Positions 47,026-57,963 of a DNA stretch of 64,000 bases are shown piece by piece; position 1 is the stretch's first letter, and each line of letters starts with the position of its first letter. Position numbers and translations under genes: made by a program. The notes below the pieces were generated by a model that saw only the letters and a list, made by a program, of their open reading frames with translations, was not told the DNA's origin and made no database searches. The DNA lies in the NCBI GenBank assembly GCA_029433525.1, contig JAQTIF010000001.1, forward strand, positions 620,001 to 684,000. The letters run 5' to 3'. The stretch comes from Enterobacteriaceae bacterium ESL0689 (lineage in GTDB: Bacteria; Pseudomonadota; Gammaproteobacteria; Enterobacterales; Enterobacteriaceae).

Positions 47026-48072
47026 TGGCTGTGAGCGCATCAGGCCATATTTGACCAAATCATCCGCGAGCTTCTCTAAGCCATCGATCGTTCTGATCCC
47101 GGCATTCATGGTCTGGACATCAATCACCGGCAGATGGTTATCTTTGACCGCAGGCAGCAATTTGGTCACCGGGTCGGATTTCAGGAAGTCCATCTTGACA
47201 TGCCAGTCATCGGCCGGGAAACGGCGACGACTCATTTCACCGAGGACAATCACCGACGGATTGGCTTTGGCGATGGTTTCCCAGCCGACAGTGGGCCACT
47301 CTTCCGCTGAATCAATCACGTTTTTTATCCCCAGCGTCTCAGCTATCCATGCGGCCGGCCCCAGTTTTCCCGCAACGTAAGGATCAAGTTGCAGATCGGC
47401 ACTGGAAAACCAGAATACCGCCGAAACCTGATTCTCGTTATGAGCGATTTTCTTTTTCGCTACTGCGGCTCTCGCCTGGAGGCTGGCAATCAGCGCATTG
47501 CCTTTCTCCTGGACATCGAATATTTGTGCCAGGTCGCTGATTTCCTGATACACCAGTTTGATATCAAACATATTCTTACGCACGCCGTCGCCGCCATCGT
47601 TGTTATCTTTGGCACAATCAGCGGGGGCGGTATAGACCGGGATCTTCAGCTCACTAAACTGTTCATAAGAGGCCACCGTACCTGCCGGGCCAATTTGCCA
47701 CTCAAACTGACTGGCGACCAGGTCAGGCTTTTTAGCCACGATACCTTCAAAGCTGGGGATATTTTCGGCAATCAGCGGCACTTTTTTATTGACCGCCTGA
47801 TAGGCGTCCGGCACCGGGCCAAACCACAGCGATGTTCCGGCAATATGATCCGCCAGTCCCAGCGCGTAGAGAATTTCGGTACTGTTCTGGCCGACGGTCG
47901 CCACTTTTTGCGGTGCCTGTTGAAATGTAATATCGCGGCCACAGTTTTTAATTGTCAGTGGATATTGCGTTTTGGCGGCGCTGGCAAAACCGGAAGTCAA
48001 CAATAAGGCGCTGACGCTGGCAATCGTCAGAAATGTTTTTTTAGCACGGAAAGAGAAGATACGGGTGTGCAT
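47017..48072 (-). CDS. Periplasmic substrate-binding protein of the B12-riboswitch importer
   Basis: A 351-residue class III solute-binding protein with a Sec signal peptide (FLTIASVSALLLTSGFASAA). The mature part contains APQKVATVGQNSTEILYALG and EGIVAKKPDLVAS, typical of the BtuF/FepB-like fold. It resembles a subfamily sometimes labelled putative F420-0 transporter, a name not supported by biochemistry in enterics. It is the first gene after the cobalamin riboswitch, so a corrinoid, cobinamide or cobalt chelate is the most reasonable cargo. Confidence 0.88.
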   Translation of the reverse strand: MHTRIFSFRAKKTFLTIASVSALLLTSGFASAAKTQYPLTIKNCGRDITFQQAPQKVATVGQNSTEILYALGLADHIAGTSLWFGPVPDAYQAVNKKVPLIAENIPSFEGIVAKKPDLVASQFEWQIGPAGTVASYEQFSELKIPVYTAPADCAKDNNDGGDGVRKNMFDIKLVYQEISDLAQIFDVQEKGNALIASLQARAAVAKKKIAHNENQVSAVFWFSSADLQLDPYVAGKLGPAAWIAETLGIKNVIDSAEEWPTVGWETIAKANPSVIVLGEMSRRRFPADDWHVKMDFLKSDPVTKLLPAVKDNHLPVIDVQTMNAGIRTIDGLEKLADDLVKYGLMRSQPAS

Positions 48073-48295
48073 GAATTATCGTCCTGTGAATATAACAGCC
48101 TGGCGAGCTGAAATTTGTGTTATATCGGGCGGGGCAATGACGATAAATGACTGACAGGCAGGCGTGCAGTGGCAGAATCATTATCGGTAAAAAAAGCCCC
48201 GATAATGTTGCGGAAAATCTTTTTCCACCCACGATACCCTATGTCAAAAAATCATCTGATGGATCACCCCGTCCACTGCATGATAAAAATAGTGA

Positions 48296-48470
48296 TAGCA
48301 GGTCTCCTGACTTACAGTAATCAGAATATTAGCCTTCCCATAAAGATATGCTTTACAATGACCTGCGGTGAACTAACCGCACATAAGGATATTCCGCATC
48401 CGTTTACAGTTGCGGGGGCAGTTATGGCATTGAAATCAATCATTCGCACCATATTCCAGTTCAGCAGCAC
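48296..48470 (-). promoter_or_regulatory. Cobalamin (AdoCbl) riboswitch
   Basis: Reading the minus strand, the conserved parts appear in order: TATGGTGCGAAT, then the B12 box region ACTGCCCCCGCAACTGTAA, then GGGAAGGC, then GTAAGTCAGGAGACCTGC. These are the signature blocks of the cobalamin riboswitch. The binding-protein gene begins about 225 bp downstream, and the intervening leader could hold the expression platform. High B12 should repress the transporter operon. Confidence 0.93.
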
Positions 48471-48676
48471 CATAATAATGCACTGAATTGCTATCAATAA
48501 TGATTCTAATGACCGGGGGGAGGCCCGTCAATCACTTAAAAAAATGCAGGTCAGTGTTAATTTATTTGTCAGCAAAACGTAATAAATATTAAAGAATAAA
48601 TAATGACCAGATATTATTCGCATTCTGCATCGGCGCTAAATCTTTTAAATTAAAAACAGTGAGCACAGTCAAAAAA
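48471..48676. other. AT-rich gap upstream of the riboswitch
   Basis: No gene is seen. It should hold the promoter for the riboswitch transcript on the minus strand and the 3' end of the acetyltransferase transcript. Confidence 0.4.
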
Positions 48677-49222
48677 TTATAAATAATGATCGGCGGTTTT
48701 ATCTGATAATGTGATCTCTCGCGCCATATGCACCAGTTGCCATTGATCGTGCATATCCATAATGACCTGAAAATGGTTTCGTAACCAGAACGGATAACCG
48801 CCAGGTAAAAAATGATGGGTATGTAAATATAAAGTTTTGTAGCCCTGTTGCTGACAAAATTTTTCTGCCGCCGCGAATAACTGACGACCAATGCCTTGCT
48901 GACGATAATGTTGATCGACATAGCAGCGGCAAATCTCTGCTGTCGTGGATAAAGCAAAACGGCCCTGCAACTCGGTGATGCGGTCATCGTACTGGCAGAC
49001 AGCAAGGGTCGCGATTAATTGCTGATCTTCACGCCACGCGCCGAACAGGATATTTCTTTGCGGCACAATAAACTGGCGTTCGAGATGAAAAATGTCCTGA
49101 TCGGCCGCGGGCATCTCGCCACTGCGGTTGAAAAATAACTGCAGGTGTTTAAAAAGGAATGCCCGTACGGCCGGAATATCGGCGGTTGTCATCGCGCGTA
49201 AGGTAAAAGGTATCATCATCAT
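48677..49222 (-). CDS. GNAT-family N-acetyltransferase
   Basis: A 181-residue acetyltransferase. The acetyl-CoA loop is visible as HYRQQGIGRQLFAAAEKF, followed by QQGYKTLYLHTH and a hydrophobic-aromatic C-terminal part. The opening MMMIPFTLRAMTTADIPAVR is typical of stand-alone GNAT enzymes. The substrate cannot be told from sequence. It is divergent from gmk. Confidence 0.82.
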   Translation of the reverse strand: MMMIPFTLRAMTTADIPAVRAFLFKHLQLFFNRSGEMPAADQDIFHLERQFIVPQRNILFGAWREDQQLIATLAVCQYDDRITELQGRFALSTTAEICRCYVDQHYRQQGIGRQLFAAAEKFCQQQGYKTLYLHTHHFLPGGYPFWLRNHFQVIMDMHDQWQLVHMAREITLSDKTADHYL

Positions 49223-49346
49223 GTTCCTGATTGGCCCATCTGGGCGCTATTATGTGCTATTCTGCCGCAGTGCCGTCGCCGCTATTCTCTTCTCCTGTCG
49301 GTGATGCGATAAACCTGCGCTAAAGAAAGCAGCACAAAACGTGTGA

Positions 49347-50039
<693 letters not shown>

Positions 50040-50095
50040 AGCACATTCAGTATTATGCCCAGTCATTTTTTCATCTGTTGTGGAGCACTTTAAAT

Positions 50096-50371
50096 ATGGC
50101 ACGTGTCACTGTTCAGGACGCTGTAGAGAAAATTGGTAATCGTTTTGATCTGGTGCTGGTCGCTGCGCGGCGCGCTCGCCAGATGCAGACAGGCGGAAAA
50201 GATCCGCTGGTGGCGGAAGAAAACGATAAAGCCACCGTGATTGCCCTGCGTGAAATTGAAGGTGGACTGATTAACAGCCAGATCCTCGATATTCGCGAAC
50301 GTCAGGAACAACAGGAGCAGGAAGCCGCTGAATTACAGGCTGTGACTGCGATTGCCGAAGGTCGTCGTTAA
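50096..50371 (+). CDS. rpoZ: RNA polymerase omega subunit
   Basis: A 91-residue protein, the same length as E. coli omega: [20 protein letters not shown]. It aids beta' folding and forms part of a ppGpp site with it. I use the ATG at 50096 with GGAGC upstream. It precedes spoT by 18 bp. Confidence 0.97.
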   Translation: MARVTVQDAVEKIGNRFDLVLVAARRARQMQTGGKDPLVAEENDKATVIALREIEGGLINSQILDIRERQEQQEQEAAELQAVTAIAEGRR

Positions 50372-50389
50372 TCATTCAGCGGGTCGCCC

Positions 50390-52504
50390 TTGTATCTGTT
50401 TGAAAGTCTGAATCAACGGATTCAAAACTATCTGCCGGAAGATCAAATCCAGCGTCTTCGTCAGGCTTATCTTGTTGCACGTGATGCTCACGAGGGGCAG
50501 ACACGTTCAAGCGGTGAACCCTATATCACGCATCCAGTCGCGGTGGCCTGTATTCTGGCTGAGATGAAGCTCGACCATGAAACGCTGATGGCGGCGTTGT
50601 TGCATGATGTGATTGAAGATACTTCCACCACTTACCAGGATATCGAGCAGCGCTTTGGTAATAGCGTTGCCCGGCTGGTAGAGGGGGTATCGAAGCTGGA
50701 TAAACTCAAATTTCGCGATAAAAAAGAGGCGCAGGCCGAAAACTTTCGCAAGATGGTAATGGCGATGGTGCAGGATATTCGGGTCATCCTGATTAAACTT
50801 GCCGACCGCACCCACAACATGCGCACGCTGGGTGCCCTGCGTCCGGATAAACGCCGCCGCATCGCCCGTGAAACCCTGGAGATTTACAGCCCACTGGCGC
50901 ATCGACTGGGAATTCATCACATCAAAACAGAGCTGGAAGAGCTGGGCTTTGAAGCGCTATACCCGAACCGGTATCGGGTTATCAAAGAGGTGGTGAAAGC
51001 GGCGCGTGGCAACCGTAAAGAGATGATCCAGAAAATCCTCGCTGAAATCGAAGGCCGTTTGCAGGAAGCGGGAATTGCCTGTCGGGTGAGCGGTCGCGAA
51101 AAACATTTGTACGCTATCTACCGCAAAATGGTGCTGAAAGAGCAGCGTTTTCACTCGATCATGGATATCTATGCGTTTCGGGTGATCGTTGAGGATCCCG
51201 ATACCTGTTACCGGGTATTAGGCCAGATGCATAATCTGTATAAGCCTCGTCCTGGACGCATGAAAGACTATATCGCCATTCCCAAAGCCAATGGTTATCA
51301 ATCGCTGCATACCTCAATGGTGGGGCCCCACGGCGTGCCGGTTGAGGTGCAAATCCGCACCGAAGATATGGATCAGATGGCCGAGATGGGAGTGGCGGCA
51401 CACTGGGCTTATAAAACATCGGGAAGCGAAAATAGCACCGCCGCGCAAATTCGTATTCAGCGCTGGATGCAAAGCCTGATAGAACTTCAGCAAAGCGCCG
51501 GTAGCTCCTTTGAATTTATCGAGAGCGTAAAATCCGATCTGTTCCCGGATGAGATTTACGTTTTTACCCCGGAAGGACGCATTGTGGAGCTGCCCGCAGG
51601 GGCGACGGCGGTAGACTTTGCCTATGCCGTCCATACCGACATCGGCCATGCCTGTGTCGGGGCGCGTGTCGATCGCCAGCCTTATCCCCTGTCACAACCG
51701 CTGGCCAGTGGTCAGACGGTAGAAATTATCACCGCTCCCGGTGCGCGTCCCAATGCCGCATGGCTGAACTTTGTGGTCAGCTCAAAAGCACGGGCGAAAA
51801 TTCGTCAGTTACTGAAGAACTTAAAACGTGATGATTCGGTCAGTCTCGGACGTCGTTTGCTCAATCATGCGCTGGGAGGGAGCCATAAGCTGGCTGAAAT
51901 TCCACCACAGGATATTCAGCGCGAACTGGATCGGATGAAACTGGCCAGTCTTGATGATCTGCTGGCGGAAATCGGTCTGGGTAATACCATGAGTGTGGTG
52001 GTGGCAAAAAATCTGCAGCAGGGCGAAAATCTGCCGCCTTCAACACCGAACACCAGCCACGGTAATCTGCCGATTAAAGGCGCTGATGGCGTATTGATCA
52101 CCTTTGCCAAGTGTTGCCGTCCTATCCCGGGCGATCCGATTATTGCCCATATCAGTCCCGGTAAAGGGCTGGTTATTCATCACGAGTCCTGCCGTAATAT
52201 TCGTGGCTATCAGAAAGAGCCAGAGAAGTTTATGGCGGTCGAGTGGGATAAAGAGATAGCGCAGCAGTTTATCACCGAAATTAAAGTCGATATGTTTAAT
52301 CATCAGGGTGCGCTGGCGAACCTGACGACCGCGATCAGCGAAGCCTCTTCCAATATTCAGAATCTGAATACCGAAGAAAAAGATGGTCGTGTCTACAGCA
52401 CCTTTATTCGCCTGATGGTCCGTGATCGTGTACATCTGGCCAATATTATGCGTAAAATCCGCGTGATGCCGGATGTAATAAAAGTGACCCGTAACCGAAA
52501 TTAA
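50390..52504 (+). CDS. spoT: Bifunctional (p)ppGpp synthetase/hydrolase SpoT
   Basis: A 704-residue protein (E. coli 702). The HD hydrolase domain has the HDVIED motif, then the synthetase-like domain, TGS (EIYVFTPEGRIVELPAGATA), and a C-terminal ACT domain. It starts at TTG, as in E. coli. It sets ppGpp levels in response to carbon and lipid stress. Confidence 0.97.
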   Translation: MYLFESLNQRIQNYLPEDQIQRLRQAYLVARDAHEGQTRSSGEPYITHPVAVACILAEMKLDHETLMAALLHDVIEDTSTTYQDIEQRFGNSVARLVEGVSKLDKLKFRDKKEAQAENFRKMVMAMVQDIRVILIKLADRTHNMRTLGALRPDKRRRIARETLEIYSPLAHRLGIHHIKTELEELGFEALYPNRYRVIKEVVKAARGNRKEMIQKILAEIEGRLQEAGIACRVSGREKHLYAIYRKMVLKEQRFHSIMDIYAFRVIVEDPDTCYRVLGQMHNLYKPRPGRMKDYIAIPKANGYQSLHTSMVGPHGVPVEVQIRTEDMDQMAEMGVAAHWAYKTSGSENSTAAQIRIQRWMQSLIELQQSAGSSFEFIESVKSDLFPDEIYVFTPEGRIVELPAGATAVDFAYAVHTDIGHACVGARVDRQPYPLSQPLASGQTVEIITAPGARPNAAWLNFVVSSKARAKIRQLLKNLKRDDSVSLGRRLLNHALGGSHKLAEIPPQDIQRELDRMKLASLDDLLAEIGLGNTMSVVVAKNLQQGENLPPSTPNTSHGNLPIKGADGVLITFAKCCRPIPGDPIIAHISPGKGLVIHHESCRNIRGYQKEPEKFMAVEWDKEIAQQFITEIKVDMFNHQGALANLTTAISEASSNIQNLNTEEKDGRVYSTFIRLMVRDRVHLANIMRKIRVMPDVIKVTRNRN

Positions 52505-52508
52505 CCGT

Positions 52509-53198
52509 ATGAATCCACAACGTTACAGACGTATTTGTGAGATGCTTGCCAGGCGTCAGCCTGATCTGACCCTCTGTATGGAGCAGGTGCATAAGCCGCA
52601 TAATATCTCTGCGGTGATCCGCACCGCGGATGCCGTGGGTGTGCATGAAATACACGCTATCTGGCCAGCCCAGCGGATGCGTACTGTCGCCTCGACGGCA
52701 GCCGGTAGCAATAGCTGGGTACGGGTTAACACCCATCGCTCCATCGCTGAGGCGATAAGCCATGTCAAAGGCCAGGGGATGCAGGTGCTGGCAACCCATC
52801 TTACCGATAGCGCCGTTGATTTCCGTGATATCGATTACACCCGTCCCACCTGTATCCTGATGGGGCAGGAAAAGACTGGTATCAGCCCCCAGGCGGTGGC
52901 GCTGGCAGATCAGCAGATTATTATCCCGATGATGGGCATGGTACAGTCGCTCAATGTCTCTGTGGCCTGCGCGCTGATTCTGTACGAAGCACAACGTCAG
53001 CGGCAAAATGCCGGTATGTATGCACACACCACCAGTCGGCTGGCGCAAAATGAGCAGCAGCGACTGCTATTTGAAGGCGGCTATCCGGTACTGGCGAAAG
53101 TGGCGAAACGGAAAGGACTGCCCTATCCCTGTATCAACCCGCAGGGCGAAATTGAAGCCGATAGCGCATGGTGGGCCACCATGCAGGCTGCGGGGTAA
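52509..53198 (+). CDS. trmH: tRNA (guanosine(18)-2'-O)-methyltransferase TrmH
   Basis: A 229-residue SPOUT methyltransferase (E. coli 229). The three conserved motifs are visible: ISAVIRTADAVGVHEIH, CILMGQEKTGIS and IPMMGMVQSLNVSVACALIL. It modifies G18 in the tRNA D-loop. It lies 4 bp after spoT. Confidence 0.96.
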   Translation: MNPQRYRRICEMLARRQPDLTLCMEQVHKPHNISAVIRTADAVGVHEIHAIWPAQRMRTVASTAAGSNSWVRVNTHRSIAEAISHVKGQGMQVLATHLTDSAVDFRDIDYTRPTCILMGQEKTGISPQAVALADQQIIIPMMGMVQSLNVSVACALILYEAQRQRQNAGMYAHTTSRLAQNEQQRLLFEGGYPVLAKVAKRKGLPYPCINPQGEIEADSAWWATMQAAG

Positions 53199-53203
53199 CG
53201 CCA

Positions 53204-55285
53204 GTGTCCGGGCGTCTGTTAGCGGCGATTCCGCTTAATTCGCTAACGGGAGTCGGCGCGGTACAAAGCAATAAACTGGCGAAAATGGGACTTTGTACGG
53301 TGCAGGATCTGCTCCTTCACCTGCCATCACGCTACGAAGACCGTACCCGCCTTTACCCGATCAGCGATCTGCTACCCGGCATGTATGCCACCGTGGAAGG
53401 GGAAGTGCTCAACTGCCAGGTCACCTTTGGCGGGCGACGGATGATGACCTGCCAGATCAACGACGGTTCTGCCACGCTCACCCTGCGCTTTTTCAACTTC
53501 AATGCGGCGATGAAAAACAGCCTCGTCACCGGGCGGCGCGTACTGGCCTATGGCGAAGCGAAACGGGGAAAATATGGCGCGGAGATGATCCACCCGGAAT
53601 ACCATCTCCAGGGTGAGCGCAAAACAGCGGAATTACAGGAAACATTAACCCCCGTCTATCCGACCACTGAGGGCGTCAAACAGGCGACGTTGCGTAAACT
53701 GACCGATCAGGCATTAGCGTTACTCGACACCTGCGCGATAAGCGAATTATTACCCCCACAGCTGGCACAGGGAATGATGAGCCTGCCAGAGGCGCTGCGC
53801 ACACTCCACCGTCCCCCTCCCTCGTTACAGCTCGGCGATCTGGAAAAGGGGCTGCATCCGGCACAACAGCGCTTAATACTGGAAGAGTTGCTGGCTCATA
53901 ATCTGAGTATGCTGGCATTACGTGCCGGAGCCCGGCGCCATCATGCGCTGCCACTGGCGGCTGATGATCGATTAAGCGGTCAGTTACTGGCAGCACTTCC
54001 TTTTCAGCCGACCGCAGCACAGCAACGGGTGAGCGCAGAGATTGCCAGCGATATGGCACGTGACGTTCCGATGATGCGTCTGGTGCAGGGCGATGTCGGT
54101 TGCGGTAAAACCCTGGTGGCGGCGCTGGCGGCACTGAATGCGATTACCCACGGCAAACAGGTGGCGCTGATGGCGCCCACCGAATTGCTGGCGGAACAGC
54201 ACGTCAGTCAGTTTCGCCACTGGTTTGCGCCCCTGGGCATCGAAGTGGGCTGGCTGACCGGCAAACAGAAGGGGAAAGCGCGCCAGACACAGCAAGAAGC
54301 TATCGCTGCCGGTCAGATCCAGATGATCATTGGCACCCACGCGATTTTTCAGCAACATGTCCAGTTTCACAACCTGGCGCTGGTGGTGATTGATGAACAA
54401 CATCGCTTTGGTGTCCATCAGCGACTGGCGCTGTGGGAAAAGGGTCAGCAGCAGGGCTTTTATCCTCATCAGCTGATTATGACCGCCACCCCGATCCCGC
54501 GTACGCTGGCCATGACCGCCTATGCCGATCTCGATACTTCGCTTATCGATCAACTGCCACCGGGACGCACCCCGGTTACCACGGTGGCGATTGCGGATAG
54601 CCGACGTCAGGAGATTATTGATCGTGTCCAGCACGCCTGCACACAGGAGGCGCGCCAGGCTTACTGGGTCTGTACATTAATTGATGAATCAGAAGTGCTG
54701 GAGGCACAGGCCGCGGAAGCTACCTGCGAGGAGCTCCGCCAGGCACTGCCAGCGCTGAATATCGGTCTGGTACATGGGCGGATGAAACCGGCAGACAAAC
54801 AGGCGGTGATGCGGGCCTTTAAACAGGGCGAGCTCCATTTACTGGTCGCCACCACCGTTATCGAAGTGGGGGTGGATGTACCCAACGCCAGCCTGATGAT
54901 CATTGAAAACCCGGAGCGTCTTGGGCTGGCGCAGTTACATCAGTTGCGGGGGCGCGTTGGGCGTGGTGCGGTCGCCTCTCATTGTGTTTTGCTGTATAAA
55001 TCGCCGCTATCAAAAACGGCACAGAAACGGCTCCAGGTTCTGCGCGATAGCAATGATGGTTTTGTTATCGCCCAGCAGGATCTGGCGATCCGTGGTCCAG
55101 GTGAACTGCTTGGCACCCGGCAAACGGGTGCCGCTGAATTTAAAGTGGCTGACCTGCTCCGCGATCAGGCAATGATCCCGAATGTTCAGCGTATTGCGCG
55201 TCATATTCACCAGCACTATCCCCAACAGGCGCAGGCGCTGATTGAACGCTGGATGCCGGAAACAGAACGTTATTCCCGTGTGTAG
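53204..55285 (+). CDS. recG: ATP-dependent DNA helicase RecG
   Basis: A 693-residue branch-migration helicase (E. coli 693). The wedge/OB domain is at the N-terminus, then the superfamily 2 helicase: Walker A GDVGCGKTLVAALAAL, DEQH box (VVIDEQHRFGVHQR) and motif VI QLRGRVGRG. The Ser usual in the Walker A GSGKT is Cys here, a conservative change. I use the GTG at 53204 (MSGRLLAAIPLNSL) because it matches the E. coli start. Confidence 0.97.
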   Translation: MSGRLLAAIPLNSLTGVGAVQSNKLAKMGLCTVQDLLLHLPSRYEDRTRLYPISDLLPGMYATVEGEVLNCQVTFGGRRMMTCQINDGSATLTLRFFNFNAAMKNSLVTGRRVLAYGEAKRGKYGAEMIHPEYHLQGERKTAELQETLTPVYPTTEGVKQATLRKLTDQALALLDTCAISELLPPQLAQGMMSLPEALRTLHRPPPSLQLGDLEKGLHPAQQRLILEELLAHNLSMLALRAGARRHHALPLAADDRLSGQLLAALPFQPTAAQQRVSAEIASDMARDVPMMRLVQGDVGCGKTLVAALAALNAITHGKQVALMAPTELLAEQHVSQFRHWFAPLGIEVGWLTGKQKGKARQTQQEAIAAGQIQMIIGTHAIFQQHVQFHNLALVVIDEQHRFGVHQRLALWEKGQQQGFYPHQLIMTATPIPRTLAMTAYADLDTSLIDQLPPGRTPVTTVAIADSRRQEIIDRVQHACTQEARQAYWVCTLIDESEVLEAQAAEATCEELRQALPALNIGLVHGRMKPADKQAVMRAFKQGELHLLVATTVIEVGVDVPNASLMIIENPERLGLAQLHQLRGRVGRGAVASHCVLLYKSPLSKTAQKRLQVLRDSNDGFVIAQQDLAIRGPGELLGTRQTGAAEFKVADLLRDQAMIPNVQRIARHIHQHYPQQAQALIERWMPETERYSRV

Positions 55286-55336
55286 TGACCCACGGGTAGC
55301 GGCACGACAGACTATTTTTTATCTGATGAGTGAATG

Positions 55337-56347
55337 ATGAAACGAGAACTGGCTCTTGAATTTTCCCGTGTGACAGAAGCGGCCGCCCTGGCGGGCTATA
55401 AATGGCTCGGGCGTGGTGATAAAAACGGGGCGGATGGTGCGGCAGTTAATGCCATGCGCATCATGCTCAATCTGATTAATATCGATGGCACTATCGTTAT
55501 CGGCGAAGGTGAAATCGATGAAGCACCAATGTTATATATCGGTGAGAAGGTGGGCACCGGTTGCGGCGACAAGGTGGATATTGCCGTCGATCCCATTGAA
55601 GGCACCCGAATGACCGCGATGGGACAAGCGAATGCGCTGGCTGTTATCGCGGCAGGCGATAAAGGTTGCTTTCTGAACGCGCCGGATATGTATATGGAAA
55701 AGCTGGTCGTTGGCCCGCAAGCGAAAGGCGTGATTGATCTCAACCTGCCGCTGATGGAGAACCTGCATAATATTGCCGCTGCATTACACAAGCCCTTGTC
55801 AGACATCACGGTGTCGATTCTGGCGAAGCCGCGTCATGAGGCGGTAATTGCGCTGCTACAGCAGTGTGGCGTCCGTGTCTTCGCCATTCCCGATGGCGAT
55901 GTGGCTGCGTCGATTCTGACCTGTCTGCCGGATAGTGAAGTCGATGTGCTCTATGGCATTGGCGGTGCGCCGGAAGGTGTTGTCTCCGCTGCCGCGATCC
56001 GGGCGCTGGGGGGCGATATGCAGGGGCGTTTGCTGGCGCGTCACAAGGTCAAAGGAGAGAGCGAAGAAAACCGACGCATGGGTGAAAACGAACTGGCGCG
56101 TTGTCAGGCAATGGCGGTCGAGGCGGATAAAGTGCTGTATCTCGAAGAGATGGCGCGCAGTGATAACGTCATATTTTCGGCAACCGGGATCACTCATGGT
56201 GATCTGCTCAAGGGCATCACCCGTAAGGGGCAGCTGGCGACCAGTGAAACGTTGTTGATTCGGGGAAAATCACGCACGATTCGCCGCATCCAGTCAGTGC
56301 ATTATCTTGATCGTAAAGATCCGGAACTTCAGTTACATATTCTGTAA
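55337..56347 (+). CDS. glpX: Fructose-1,6-bisphosphatase class II (GlpX)
   Basis: A 336-residue phosphatase (E. coli 336). The metal/substrate motif AVDPIEGTRMTAMGQANA and the opening KRELALEFSRVTEAAALAGY are conserved. It supports gluconeogenesis. In E. coli glpX follows glpFK; here those genes are absent and it follows recG. Confidence 0.96.
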   Translation: MKRELALEFSRVTEAAALAGYKWLGRGDKNGADGAAVNAMRIMLNLINIDGTIVIGEGEIDEAPMLYIGEKVGTGCGDKVDIAVDPIEGTRMTAMGQANALAVIAAGDKGCFLNAPDMYMEKLVVGPQAKGVIDLNLPLMENLHNIAAALHKPLSDITVSILAKPRHEAVIALLQQCGVRVFAIPDGDVAASILTCLPDSEVDVLYGIGGAPEGVVSAAAIRALGGDMQGRLLARHKVKGESEENRRMGENELARCQAMAVEADKVLYLEEMARSDNVIFSATGITHGDLLKGITRKGQLATSETLLIRGKSRTIRRIQSVHYLDRKDPELQLHIL

Positions 56348-56401
56348 CAGCAGGGCACTCGTCTACAATCAGAACAGGGTTAGCGGTACAGAGAGATTAT
56401 T

Positions 56402-57148
56402 ATGGCAGAGTGGATTAGCGGTAAAGTAACAAAAATCGTATTCTGGACGGATGCCTTGTTCAGTGTGTACATACAGGCAGCGGTGCAACCGTTTACCGCT
56501 GGTCAGTTTACCAAGCTGGGGCTGGAGATCGCGGGAGAAAATATCCAGCGTGCTTACTCGTTTGTGAACGCGCCGGATAATCACCTGCTGGAGTTTTATC
56601 TGGTCAATGTGCCAGGCGGACAACTGAGCCCTCATCTGGCGACCCTCAAAGTGGGTGATGAGGTACAGATCGTCAACGAAGCCGCTGGGTTTTTCGTGCT
56701 GGCAGAGGTGCCGGATTGCGACACGCTCTGGATGCTGGCGACCGGTACGGCGCTGGGGCCCTATTTGTCTATATTGCAGCAAGGTGAGGATCTGCAACGC
56801 TTTAATCATCTGGTACTGGTACACGCGGTACGTTATGCCGCCGATTTAAGCTACTTACCCCTGATGCGCGAGTTAGAGCAACGTTATGCCGGAAAGCTAC
56901 GTATTCAGACCGTGGTCAGTCGTGAAACAGCCAGTGGCTCACTGAGCGGGCGGCTCCCTCAGCTGATTGAAAATGGTGCGCTGGAAAAAGCCGTCGGCCT
57001 GACGATGAATGCCGATAATAGCCATGTGATGCTCTGTGGTAATCCTCAGATGGTTCGTGATACCCAGCAGTTATTAAAACAGACCCGTCAGATGACGAAA
57101 CATCTGCGTCGTCGGCCAGGGCAAATCACTGCGGAGCATTACTGGTAA
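56402..57148 (+). CDS. fpr: Ferredoxin/flavodoxin-NADP+ reductase
   Basis: A 248-residue flavoenzyme (E. coli 248). FAD contacts lie in IQRAYSFVNAPDNH; the NADP site has LATGTALGPYLSIL and VMLCGNPQMVRDTQ; the C-terminal aromatic is Trp (ITAEHYW). It keeps flavodoxin and ferredoxin reduced. It follows glpX as in E. coli. Confidence 0.96.
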   Translation: MAEWISGKVTKIVFWTDALFSVYIQAAVQPFTAGQFTKLGLEIAGENIQRAYSFVNAPDNHLLEFYLVNVPGGQLSPHLATLKVGDEVQIVNEAAGFFVLAEVPDCDTLWMLATGTALGPYLSILQQGEDLQRFNHLVLVHAVRYAADLSYLPLMRELEQRYAGKLRIQTVVSRETASGSLSGRLPQLIENGALEKAVGLTMNADNSHVMLCGNPQMVRDTQQLLKQTRQMTKHLRRRPGQITAEHYW

Positions 57149-57176
57149 TCGATAACCGCCAAAAAGGAGAACAGGC

Positions 57177-57776
57177 ATGAAAGCAGTGGTAGCGTTATGT
57201 TTGATCGGATTAAGCATACTTTTTGCCACTCAAAGCGTGTTGGCTGCCCCAGCGGGCTCACCGGCAACTGCACCTTATTTGCTGGCGGGGGCACCGACTT
57301 TTGACTTATCTATTAGTGAGTTTCGTGAAAAATTCAATGCCGATAACCCCTCCCTCGCATTGGATGAATTTCGTGCCATTGTCGCGGGTCGCCAGCATGA
57401 AAATCTGATGCGGGCCGCCAGCCGGATTAATAAAAATCTTTATGCCTCTACCGCACTGGAATATGGCACATTGAAAATCAAATCGATGCAGATCACCTGG
57501 CTGCCAGTGCGTGGGTCAGAGCAGAAAGCGGCAAAAAGTCAGGCACAGGCATATATGAGCGCGATGTTACGGATATTCATGTCTGGCTTAAGTCCGACCC
57601 AAAGCCAGCAAAAAGTACAAAATTTGCTCACCGTCAGTAAAGGAAAGCGTTACTTCACAGAAACGGAAGGGGCAATACGTTATGTTGTTGCAGATAATGG
57701 CGAAAAAGGGCTAACCTTCGCTGTTGAACCGATTAAGCTAACGCTGGCTGAAACACTGGACAGTAATACCCGATAA
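57177..57776 (+). CDS. yiiQ: DUF1454 periplasmic protein YiiQ
   Basis: A 199-residue protein with a signal peptide ([20 protein letters not shown]). The mature part begins [20 protein letters not shown], the DUF1454 opening. Its function is unknown. It sits between fpr and tpiA as in E. coli. Confidence 0.9.
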   Translation: MKAVVALCLIGLSILFATQSVLAAPAGSPATAPYLLAGAPTFDLSISEFREKFNADNPSLALDEFRAIVAGRQHENLMRAASRINKNLYASTALEYGTLKIKSMQITWLPVRGSEQKAAKSQAQAYMSAMLRIFMSGLSPTQSQQKVQNLLTVSKGKRYFTETEGAIRYVVADNGEKGLTFAVEPIKLTLAETLDSNTR

Positions 57777-57963
57777 GAAAAAGTGCTTTTTTCCGGTGAT
57801 CACCTTTGCCATCAGAACCGGGACACTCACCGGCGGTGAGCGGACGTCAAACAGCCAGCACCACAATCATGACAGGATCGGTTGTGAGCACCAATTCATC
57901 GATCATGCTGCCCTGATGGGTAGTGATATTCCTTTAATGCGCTTAAATGCGTGGAGAATGAAA

